The position numbers were made by a program, and so were the translations under genes. Under the pieces are notes generated by a model. The model saw nothing but the letters and a program-made list of their open reading frames with translations, did not search any database and was not told the DNA's origin. From Polynucleobacter parvulilacunae (GTDB taxonomy: Bacteria > Pseudomonadota > Gammaproteobacteria > Burkholderiales > Burkholderiaceae), in contig NZ_JACVPW010000002.1 of NCBI RefSeq assembly GCF_018881715.1, forward strand, positions 186,001-250,000: a DNA stretch of 64,000 nucleotides, read 5' to 3'. Of the stretch, positions 41,937 to 51,132 are shown piece by piece (within the stretch, counting starts at the first letter, position 1; every line of letters starts with the position of its first letter).

Positions 41937-42416
41937 TTAGCGGAAGCGATCTAGCAGTTTTTTACTGACTTTATCCAACTCGGTGGAGTCCTTGATTAAG
42001 AACTGTAAGCCATTGGAGTCGGCAATGAGCAATGTATTGCCAGCGATTCTGCGAATATCTTCTTCGCCCTTCAAGCGAATTCGCGTTGGGCCACGATCAG
42101 TTTCGATATCCCAAATACTTGGAGTAGCAAAGGTGGAGACCTTAGTAATTTTCTCAATCACCGGCATGAATTCACGCTCGGCTAATTCTTCTTCAATTAA
42201 CCCCAACTCCGCTTCAGAAATAGCGGCAGTAATCGGAAACCAGCAAAGCTCTTTGCCTGATTGATTCATGATGCCAATACCGGCGCCTGGTGCAGTGATT
42301 GGGAAAGCTCTTACTGGATGAACGCCCACATGCCGCTCACCCTTGCTATCAATAAATACTAGTCGACCCAGTGCATCACGCTCTAGTTGATGAGTGGAGC
42401 GATTGATTTGCGTCAT
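41937..42416 (-). CDS. DUF1854 family protein of the cyanophycin locus
   Basis: A 159-residue cytoplasmic protein of DUF1854, a family that regularly accompanies cyanophycin synthetases with a dedicated ABC transporter. Visible features are RLVFIDSKGERHVGVHPVRAFP, GKELCWFP and a C-terminal beta-rich half (DIETDRGPTRIRLKGEEDIR). Its start overlaps the ABC transporter stop by 4 bases (42413-42416), so the two are coupled. The role is unknown. Confidence 0.85.
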   Translation of the reverse strand: MTQINRSTHQLERDALGRLVFIDSKGERHVGVHPVRAFPITAPGAGIGIMNQSGKELCWFPITAAISEAELGLIEEELAEREFMPVIEKITKVSTFATPSIWDIETDRGPTRIRLKGEEDIRRIAGNTLLIADSNGLQFLIKDSTELDKVSKKLLDRFR

Positions 42417-44779
42417 ACCCCACCCCCAACATTCTTGGCTACTTCTTGAAGCTGCTCTTCATTTATTTCTGCTTGCTCTTCATTTATTTCCGCTTGATCT
42501 TCTTCCAAGCTTTCGCCAATGGCGCCGCCCTCAACCAATTCAGCTGCATGACGTAATTGGGCTTGATACAAGGTGTAATAAGCACCTTGGGCTTCCATGA
42601 GCTCGTCATGCGAGCCGATTTCGACAATCTCACCTTTGTCTAAAACCACCAAGCGATCTGCTTTTCTTAAGGTGGAGAGACGGTGTGCAATGGCAATCGT
42701 GGTGCGGCCCTTAACCAAGTTATCCAAAGCGCGCTGAATTTCTTTTTCAGTCGTAGTGTCTACTGATGAGGTGGCCTCATCCAAAATGAGGATGCTTGGA
42801 TTAATCAGTAACGCACGTGCAATCGAGATGCGTTGGCGTTCACCACCAGAGAGGGATTGGCCGCGCTCACCTACTAGGGAGTCGTAACCCAAAGGAAGGC
42901 GGAGAATAAATTCATGGGCGTGGGCTGCGCGCGCTGCTTCGATGATTTCTTCACGAGTTGCGTCTGGTTTGCCATAAGCAATATTCTCAGCAATCGTGCC
43001 AAAGAATAAGAATGGTTCTTGCAACACCAAACCAATTCGCTTGCGATAGTCGGCAATCCTGATGCCACGAATATCGCGCCCGTCCAATGAAATCGCTCCA
43101 GAACTGACGTCATAGAACCGGCAGATCAAGTTCACCAGAGTGCTCTTGCCCGAACCGCTATGCCCCACTAAGCCAATCATTTCACCAGGAGCGATATCTA
43201 AATCGATACCCTTGGAGACAGCGCGGTTGCCGTAACGGAAACCTACACCGCGTAAGGAAATACGCCCTTTGACATCACCCAATGGTGCTGGATTGATTGA
43301 CTCAGGAACGCTGGAGACGTGATCCAAGATATCAAAGATTCGTTTAGCGCCAGCAGCTGCTTTCTGCGTATGAGAAACAATGCGACTCATGGAATCAAGG
43401 CGAATATAAAAACGGCCGATATATGCCAAGAAGGCAATCAACACACCAACAGTGACTTTCTGATGCGCAACTTGCCAAATACCAAAACCCCACACGACTA
43501 ATAAACCTGTTTCAGTCAGCAATGTCACTGTAGGCGAGAACAAGCCCCAAACACGATTTACGCGATCATTAATTTGTAAATTGTGTTTATTGGAATCAAC
43601 AAAACGTTTGAGTTCACGATCTTCTTGAGCAAACGCTTTGACTACACGAATACCTGGAATCGTGTCAGCAAGGATGTTTGTTACTTCAGACCAGATGCGA
43701 TCGATCTTTTCAAAACCAAAACGCAAGCGATCGCGCACCACATGAATCATCCACACAATAAATGGCAACGGCGCCAAGGTGACTAAAGCCAGCAAAGGAT
43801 CAATAGATACCAGAATCGCTGCAGTCATGGTGATCATCAAGACATCGGTCGCAAAGTCAAGCGCATAAAGGGAGAGGAAGACGCAGATGCGATCAGTTTC
43901 CGCACCAATACGAGCAATCAAGTCACCTGTTCTCTTGCCACCAAAGTATTCCAATGAAAGCTTTAGTAAATGCTCAAAGGTTGTGTTTCGTAAATCCGCA
44001 CCAATTCGCTCGCTTACTAATGCGAGTAAATAGGTCTTCCACCAACCCAGACCCCAAGCAACAATCGCAGCTCCAAATAAAGCCAAGAGATACATGCTGG
44101 CCAAATGGAAATCAATTGGATTACCACGTTCGTAAGGAATCAACACGTGATCCATCAATGGCATCGTGAGATATGGCGGAATTAAAGTGGCGCCCGTGGA
44201 TAACAGGGTCAATACAAAACCTAACAACAATTGTTTCTTGTAAGGCCGTGCAAAACGCCAGAGTTTAAATAACGTCCAAGTGGATGGCGGCGCATCATCC
44301 TCGGGATCACAAGTCGGGCATGAATCCGAATTCGCAGGTTTTGGGCTCAAGCAAACCGGGCAAACTTGCTTGTCATACTCGCTGACCTCACCACTGCTAA
44401 TTTCTTCGCCACGAGTTAATTGCTTAAAACTGGATTGCAGGCGAAGAACTTGAGGATTGACAGCTAAAGTGAAGTTCCATGATCTGAGCAAGCTATCAGC
44501 AGTTTCTAGCCTTAAATGCCCTACCCCGGCATGGTCTCCATGAACTAAGTGCGCTCCATTACCCAGCTCCCAGGACTCGAATGTCTTTCCATCGGTCCAA
44601 ATTAGACCCTGCTCGCTTAGCAAAAGAAGGCTTTTTTCAAAGCGCAAATCCGCATCTAAATCGAGCTCAACCCATGCCAGCAGGGCTTCAGGACTCTTTA
44701 CTAGGGAGTTTTCAGCCCCTAAAACAGCCTGCCAATCACTTGGTAGCACGGGGGCAAAAGGTAGGATTTGTGGCTTCAT
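42413..44779 (-). CDS. Cyanophycin-locus ABC exporter with N-terminal extension and zinc ribbon
   Basis: A 788-residue fused exporter. Residues 1-135 are a beta-rich extension that resembles the DUF1854 partner in tone. A zinc ribbon follows (Cys140, Cys143, Cys154, Cys157), then six membrane helices (~180-465) and the ATPase with Walker A GHSGSGKST, signature LSGGERQRISIARAL and Walker B ILILDEATSSVD. The C-terminus is Glu-rich with a short repeat (QAEINEE twice). It diverges from two cyanophycin synthetases by 203 bases. The substrate may be cyanophycin, its dipeptides or Arg/Asp; this is an inference. Confidence 0.87.
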   Translation of the reverse strand: MKPQILPFAPVLPSDWQAVLGAENSLVKSPEALLAWVELDLDADLRFEKSLLLLSEQGLIWTDGKTFESWELGNGAHLVHGDHAGVGHLRLETADSLLRSWNFTLAVNPQVLRLQSSFKQLTRGEEISSGEVSEYDKQVCPVCLSPKPANSDSCPTCDPEDDAPPSTWTLFKLWRFARPYKKQLLLGFVLTLLSTGATLIPPYLTMPLMDHVLIPYERGNPIDFHLASMYLLALFGAAIVAWGLGWWKTYLLALVSERIGADLRNTTFEHLLKLSLEYFGGKRTGDLIARIGAETDRICVFLSLYALDFATDVLMITMTAAILVSIDPLLALVTLAPLPFIVWMIHVVRDRLRFGFEKIDRIWSEVTNILADTIPGIRVVKAFAQEDRELKRFVDSNKHNLQINDRVNRVWGLFSPTVTLLTETGLLVVWGFGIWQVAHQKVTVGVLIAFLAYIGRFYIRLDSMSRIVSHTQKAAAGAKRIFDILDHVSSVPESINPAPLGDVKGRISLRGVGFRYGNRAVSKGIDLDIAPGEMIGLVGHSGSGKSTLVNLICRFYDVSSGAISLDGRDIRGIRIADYRKRIGLVLQEPFLFFGTIAENIAYGKPDATREEIIEAARAAHAHEFILRLPLGYDSLVGERGQSLSGGERQRISIARALLINPSILILDEATSSVDTTTEKEIQRALDNLVKGRTTIAIAHRLSTLRKADRLVVLDKGEIVEIGSHDELMEAQGAYYTLYQAQLRHAAELVEGGAIGESLEEDQAEINEEQAEINEEQLQEVAKNVGGGV

Positions 44780-44945
44780 TGACCATAAAAGTATAGTGGA
44801 GGTGAATTATTTAGATTTATTGCCTCTGTCAACTTTAGAGGCTCAAAAGCCGTTAAATTGTCTAAGTAGGCCTTTTTATGTATTTTTGCTAATTTTGTGA
44901 GTTTTTCAATAACAACTAAAACAGAGAGACTGTCTGACGCGCCAT

Positions 44946-44961
44946 CGCCAAAACCTTGGCG
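44946..44961 (+). promoter_or_regulatory. Hairpin just upstream of the first cyanophycin synthetase
   Basis: CGCCAA-AACC-TTGGCG lies 21 bases before the ATG at 44983. It may affect ribosome access; no U-tract follows. Confidence 0.3.
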
Positions 44962-44982
44962 CCGGCCATCGCAACACTGCAT

Positions 44983-47175
44983 ATGCCCCAATTACTAGAT
45001 AAATCCATCGAGATTCTGAGCGTTAAACATCTCCGTGGCCCCAATATGTGGACCTACCACCCCGTTATAGAGGTATGGCTAGATATTGGCGATTTAGAGG
45101 ACTACCCCTCTAACCTCATTCCCGGTTTTTATGACCGCCTTGTCAAAGCACTCCCTAGCCTAGTTGAACATCGCTGCAGCTATGGTGAAGCTGGTGGATT
45201 TTTAAAGCGCGTTGAAGAAGGCACTTGGCCTGCCCACATCCTTGAACACCTCACTTTAGAGCTACAAAACTTAGCCGGTATTCCTGGTGGGTTTGGCAAA
45301 GCGCGTGATGGTGACAGACGTGGTGTTTACAAGGTGATGGTTAGCGCCATCAATGAAGAAGTCACACTCACCGCGCTTAAATACGCTCGCGACTTATATC
45401 TTGCCCTAGCGCAAGACAATAAAGATTGCGTAGCGGAAGCTCAAACTATTATTGAAAATTTACGTGAACTGGGCGACGACCTTTTGCTCGGCCCAAGTAC
45501 TGCGTGCATTGTGAATGCAGCTGAAGAGCGCGGCATTCCCTCCATTCGCTTATCCGAAGGTAATTTAGTGCAGTTGGGTTATGGTGCCAAACAACGCCGC
45601 ATTTGGACTGCGGAGACTGATCAAACAAGCGCTATTGCAGAAACGATTTCGAGAGATAAAGATTTAACCAAGAGCTTGTTACGTAGTGCTGGCGTGCCTA
45701 CCCCGGAGGGCAGAACAGTAACTAGCCCTGATGATGCTTGGGAAGCTGCGCAAGACATTGGTTTACCGGTAGTAGTAAAGCCAATCGATGGCAACCATGG
45801 CCGCGGTGTCTTTATCAACCTCTATACCCAACAAGAAATTGAAGCTGCTTATGCAGTTGCAATCGACGAAGGTAGCGAAGTATTGGTAGAGCGCCACATC
45901 GTTGGTGATGAGCATCGCTTATTGGTTGTTGGCAACAAAGTAGTTGCTGCTGCAAAAGGTGAAACTGTTTGGGTTACTGGTGATGGCAAACATACTATTT
46001 ATGAACTCATTCAGATTCAGATTAACTCTGACCCACGTCGTGGCACCGCTGAAGAACATCCCCTCAATCCAGTACGGATTGATTCTGCTGTCGAGTTAGA
46101 GTTAGCACGCCAAAAATTAACTGGTGAAAGTGTGCCAGCTGCGGATCACAAAGTACTGATTCAAAGCAATGGTAACGTTGCATTTGATGTCACTGATTTG
46201 GTTCATCCTGATGTAGCTAGTCAAGTTGCATTAGCTGCTCGTGTAGTTGGCCTAGAAATCGCAGGGGTTGACTTAGTAGCCCAAGACATCAGCAAGCCTC
46301 TTGCTGATCAAAATGCGGCTATTGTGGAAGTCAATGCTGGCCCCGGTTTATTGATGCACTTAAAACCAGCAAGTGGTAAACCTCAGCCTGTGGGTAAAGA
46401 AATTGCCAATCACCTCTTCCCGCCTGGAGCAGATTTCCGTATTCCAGTAGTAGGCGTATGCGGTGAGCGCGGTAAAACGCCTGTTGCAGAAATGATCGCC
46501 CACTTTTTACGCCTTACCAATGTGTACGTTGGACTGTCTTGCAGTAAAGGCTTATTTTTTGGCAATCGCGCCATTCCAAATTCCAATGCATCCAATTGGG
46601 AGAATGCCCGTCGCACCCTACTGAACCGTGCAGTAGAGGCGGTTGTAATTGAAAACAATCACCTGTCAATGTTGATTGAAGGTTTAGCCTACGATCGCTG
46701 TCAAGTTGGTGTCGTGCTCAATGCCGATCCAAAGGCAAACTTCCCACAATACGCAATTTATGATGAAGACCAGGTCTTTAGCGTTGTCCGCACCCAGGTC
46801 GATGTCGTATTACCAACGGGCGTAGCTGTTTTAAATGCCGATGATGCAATGTGCGTGCAAATGGCTGAATTGTGTGATGGTCAAGTAATCTTCTTTAGCG
46901 AAAATCCTGACTCGGAGATCGTTAAAAATCATTTAGCTAATGGTGGTCGCGCAGTTGCCATTGGCAAACAGCAAATTACTCTGAAGTCCGGCAAGTTGGA
47001 TCAGAAATCCATCCCCGTTCCACGTCACTCAGAAGCTAACAGCACTTCTCCTTGGAAGACTATGAATTTAGGGGCAGCAATTGCTGCAGCCTGGGCTCTA
47101 GATATTCCTTTTAATGTTATTGAAGCAGGCGCAGAAACATTTGTGCCTGATGCCACTACCGCTACAGGGGCTTAA
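44983..47175 (+). CDS. Cyanophycin synthetase paralogue with degenerate Mur-ligase half
   Basis: From ATG 44983 it has 730 residues; a TTG nine codons earlier is less likely. The N-terminal domain (ILSVKHLRGPNMW) and the ATP-grasp domain (~220-480, with KPIDGNHGRGVFI and EVNAGPGLLMHLKP) look intact. The Mur-like domain has lost key residues: the P-loop reads GERGKTPV instead of GTNGKTTT, ETARGG is ENNHLS, and GEGDHLG is ADPKANF. The chain ends where the last Mur domain should begin. It may ligate only one of the two amino acids, act on dipeptides as CphA2 does, or serve as a partner of CphA. Confidence 0.88.
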   Translation: MPQLLDKSIEILSVKHLRGPNMWTYHPVIEVWLDIGDLEDYPSNLIPGFYDRLVKALPSLVEHRCSYGEAGGFLKRVEEGTWPAHILEHLTLELQNLAGIPGGFGKARDGDRRGVYKVMVSAINEEVTLTALKYARDLYLALAQDNKDCVAEAQTIIENLRELGDDLLLGPSTACIVNAAEERGIPSIRLSEGNLVQLGYGAKQRRIWTAETDQTSAIAETISRDKDLTKSLLRSAGVPTPEGRTVTSPDDAWEAAQDIGLPVVVKPIDGNHGRGVFINLYTQQEIEAAYAVAIDEGSEVLVERHIVGDEHRLLVVGNKVVAAAKGETVWVTGDGKHTIYELIQIQINSDPRRGTAEEHPLNPVRIDSAVELELARQKLTGESVPAADHKVLIQSNGNVAFDVTDLVHPDVASQVALAARVVGLEIAGVDLVAQDISKPLADQNAAIVEVNAGPGLLMHLKPASGKPQPVGKEIANHLFPPGADFRIPVVGVCGERGKTPVAEMIAHFLRLTNVYVGLSCSKGLFFGNRAIPNSNASNWENARRTLLNRAVEAVVIENNHLSMLIEGLAYDRCQVGVVLNADPKANFPQYAIYDEDQVFSVVRTQVDVVLPTGVAVLNADDAMCVQMAELCDGQVIFFSENPDSEIVKNHLANGGRAVAIGKQQITLKSGKLDQKSIPVPRHSEANSTSPWKTMNLGAAIAAAWALDIPFNVIEAGAETFVPDATTATGA

Positions 47176-49746
47176 TTGGAAATTACCCGTATTCGTATGT
47201 TGCGCGGCCCAAATTTATGGAGCCGCCACACTGCCTTGGAAGCAATCGTTTCTTGTGATGAGTCAGAGCGCTCTATCGACTTGATCCCTCAATTTGAAAT
47301 CAAGATTCGTGAGCGCTTTCCGCAACTGGGTAGCATGCGTCGCGGCGGCCACAATGAAGTGCTGTCGCTTGCCCACGCTCTAGAGCACGCAGCTTTGGGC
47401 CTTCAAGCGCAAGCAGGCTGCCCTGTCACTTTTAGTCGCACCGTACAAACTGTAGATACCGGCGTTTATCAAGTTGTTGTTGAATACACCGAAGAAGTTG
47501 TTGGACGTATGGCCTTTGACTTTGGCTTTGCTTTAATTCAGGCAACCCTCAATGACGCGCCTTTTGATCTAGCCGCAGCTCTCTCTGAATTAGAAGCACT
47601 GTACGAAGATGTCCGCCTTGGTCCAAGTACTGGCTCTATTGTTGATGCCGCTGTCCAGCGCAATATCCCTTATCGACGTATGACTGAAGGCAGCATGGTG
47701 CAGTTTGGTTGGGGCAGTAAACAAAAGCGCATTCAAGCTGCTGAAACTAGCGATACCAGCGCAATTGCCGAAGCGATCGCCCAGGATAAAGAACTTACTA
47801 AGAATTTACTGGCTGCAGCAGGCGTATCAGTACCGATTGGTGAAGTAGTAACAACCGCTGATGATGCTTGGCGTGCTGCGCAAAAGATTGGTGGGGCAAT
47901 TGTGCTCAAGCCAAAAGACGGCAATCAAGGTAAAGGTGTTGTTGCTAACATTCAAACTGAAGAAGAAGTGCGTGCTGGCTTTATCGTAACTCAAGCCTTT
48001 GGTCGTGAAACCATTGTTGAGCGCTACCTACCCGGTGCTGACTACCGCTTACTCGTAGTCGGCAATCGCCTTTCAGCAGCTGCTCGCCGCGAGCCTGCAC
48101 AAGTGGTTGGTGACGGCACCCATACCGTTGCTGAACTGGTTGAAATAGAAAATAAGAACCCATTGCGTGGCGATGGTCATGCCACCGCCCTAACTAAGAT
48201 TCGCTTTGACGATATTGCGCTTGCTCACCTCGCTGGTAATGGCCTTACTCCGCAATATGTACCGAAGACTGGTGAACGCGTTTTACTGCGCAACAATGCC
48301 AACTTGAGTACTGGTGGCACTGCGACTGATGTGACTGATGATGTTCATCCAGATGTCGCAGCAAGCGCTGTTGCGGCCGCGCAAATGATTGGGCTGGACA
48401 TTGCTGGCGTAGATATCCTTTGTGAAAGTATTTACAAACCCTTAGAGCAACAAGGTGGCGGCATTGTTGAAGTTAATGCTGCCCCCGGTTTACGCATGCA
48501 CCTGAAGCCCTCCTATGGCAAGGGACGCCCTGTTGGTGAAGACATCATCAATATGATGTTCCCGCCAGGTGAAGACGGACGCATTCCGGTAGTAGCTGTC
48601 ACCGGCACTAACGGCAAAACCACCACTGTTCGCCTCATCTCTCATCTATTAAATGAAACTGGTCTACGTGTTGGTATGACTGGCACCGATGGCGTGTATA
48701 TCAATCATCGCCTCATCGACACCGGTGATTGCAGCGGCCCTAAGAGTGCCCGCAATGTATTAATGCATCCAGATGTTGATGCTGCCGTTCTTGAAACTGC
48801 ACGCGGTGGCTTGCTGCGTGAAGGCTTAGGCTTTGATCGCTGTGAGGTTGCAGTCGTTACCAATATTGGTGAAGGTGATCACCTTGGCCTCAATTACATT
48901 ACAAGCGTTGAAGATTTAGCAGTTCTCAAGCGCGTCATTGTACAGAACGTAGCCCCTACTGGCGCAGCTGTCTTAAATGCTGCCGACCCAATGGTTGCGA
49001 AGATGGGTGACAAATGCTCGGGTCGAGTAATCTTCTTTGCACAAAATCAACATCACCCAGTCATTACTGCACACCGCGCTAAAAATAAGAAAGTGATTTT
49101 CTTTGATGGCACATACATTGTTGCGTCTAAGGGTTCACGCGTCATGTATCGCTTCCCTGTAAGCGAGATCCCTCTTACCCAAAATGGTGTCCTTGGCTTC
49201 CAGGTTGAGAATGCAATGGCTGCCATTGGTGCAGCCTGGGCTCTAGGCTTGGATGCTGAAAAGATTGCTCGCGGTCTTCATAGCTTTGAAAGCGATCCTA
49301 ATTCAGTACCGGGTCGCTTTAACCAGTTTCAACACAATGGCGCTACGGTGATTGCCGACTACGGTCACAATCCTGATGCAATGCGCGCTCTTACTAGCGC
49401 GGTCGAGGCCATGAAGCCCAAGAAGAGCCATGTCGTGATTAGCGGTGCCGGCGATCGTCGCGATGAAGATATTCGTGATCTAACCCGCATCCTTGGCAAT
49501 GCTTTTGATAATGTGATTCTCTATCAAGATGCCTGCCAACGCGGTCGTGAAGATGGTGAGGTATTACGCCTACTGCAAGAAGGCTTGGTTGGCGCCACCA
49601 AGGCAAAAGAAGTGCAAGAAATTCATGGTGAGTTCAAGGCAATAGATACCGCTTTAAATGGCCTCTCGCCTGGTGACATTTGCTTGATCTTGATTGACCA
49701 GGTGGAAGAGTCCCTTGCCTACCTTAAGGAAAAGGTAAAGCCGTAA
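47176..49746 (+). CDS. cphA: Cyanophycin synthetase
   Basis: Makes the storage polymer of an aspartate backbone with arginine side chains. It has 856 residues. It starts at a TTG directly after the stop of the upstream paralogue, with GGGG 5 nt before it. The N-terminal MEITRIRMLRGPNLWSRHTA is the family opening. ATP-grasp adds Arg or Asp (KPKDGNQGKGV, EVNAAPGLRMHLKP). The Mur-ligase domain has GTNGKTTTVRLI, ETARGGLLREGLGFDR and GEGDHLGL, and the C-terminal domain is intact (DYGHNPDAM, GAGDRRDEDI). No cyanophycinase gene lies in the window. Confidence 0.95.
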   Translation: MEITRIRMLRGPNLWSRHTALEAIVSCDESERSIDLIPQFEIKIRERFPQLGSMRRGGHNEVLSLAHALEHAALGLQAQAGCPVTFSRTVQTVDTGVYQVVVEYTEEVVGRMAFDFGFALIQATLNDAPFDLAAALSELEALYEDVRLGPSTGSIVDAAVQRNIPYRRMTEGSMVQFGWGSKQKRIQAAETSDTSAIAEAIAQDKELTKNLLAAAGVSVPIGEVVTTADDAWRAAQKIGGAIVLKPKDGNQGKGVVANIQTEEEVRAGFIVTQAFGRETIVERYLPGADYRLLVVGNRLSAAARREPAQVVGDGTHTVAELVEIENKNPLRGDGHATALTKIRFDDIALAHLAGNGLTPQYVPKTGERVLLRNNANLSTGGTATDVTDDVHPDVAASAVAAAQMIGLDIAGVDILCESIYKPLEQQGGGIVEVNAAPGLRMHLKPSYGKGRPVGEDIINMMFPPGEDGRIPVVAVTGTNGKTTTVRLISHLLNETGLRVGMTGTDGVYINHRLIDTGDCSGPKSARNVLMHPDVDAAVLETARGGLLREGLGFDRCEVAVVTNIGEGDHLGLNYITSVEDLAVLKRVIVQNVAPTGAAVLNAADPMVAKMGDKCSGRVIFFAQNQHHPVITAHRAKNKKVIFFDGTYIVASKGSRVMYRFPVSEIPLTQNGVLGFQVENAMAAIGAAWALGLDAEKIARGLHSFESDPNSVPGRFNQFQHNGATVIADYGHNPDAMRALTSAVEAMKPKKSHVVISGAGDRRDEDIRDLTRILGNAFDNVILYQDACQRGREDGEVLRLLQEGLVGATKAKEVQEIHGEFKAIDTALNGLSPGDICLILIDQVEESLAYLKEKVKP

Positions 49747-49790
49747 CAACGGTAAGCCCCCTTTCCTCTGAATTATCTTCAGGACAATAA

Positions 49791-49820
49791 AAAACCCAAT
49801 CGCTTGATTGGGTTTTTTAT
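49791..49820. terminator. Bidirectional terminator between cphA and fbp
   Basis: AACCCAATC-GCTT-GATTGGGTT flanked by A and T tracts (AAAA before, TTTT after). Confidence 0.9.
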
Positions 49821-49837
49821 TGGAGATGAGACTCTAC

Positions 49838-50836
<999 letters not shown>

Positions 50837-50953
50837 AGATATTTCTCCAAAGCTCTATTGAAATTAGGGTCTATTTTGCCCTGTTCTTGAGTGCCGTCAT
50901 AATTTATGACTTAGAGCCACGAATTTACGCACTTTTAAACAGGGGTTTTGATA

Positions 50954-51130
50954 ATGTTGGTCAATGTTAATGACGAATTAATCCGGGATGCCATGAAGTA
51001 TTTCGACCCACAACTTAGCCCTGGCGACCTAATTAATGAGGCGATTACAACCCTTGTTCGATTACAGGCCACTAAAAAACTTGTAGCCCTAGGGGGTATG
51101 GCTCCTGAAATGAAAGATATCCCACGTTAA
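50954..51130 (+). CDS. Orphan VapB-like antitoxin protein
   Basis: A 58-residue protein from ATG 50954 (AGGGG 8 nt before). The sequence LVNVNDELIRDAMKYFDP matches the VapB/DUF2191 antitoxin type: a short beta strand for operator contact then a helix. The C-terminal part, normally toxin-binding, ends GGMAPEMKDIPR. No PIN-domain toxin gene adjoins it: downstream lies convergent pepN, 2 bases away, and upstream is divergent fbp. It may be a relic or a stand-alone regulator. Confidence 0.72.
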   Translation: MLVNVNDELIRDAMKYFDPQLSPGDLINEAITTLVRLQATKKLVALGGMAPEMKDIPR

Positions 51131-51132
51131 AT

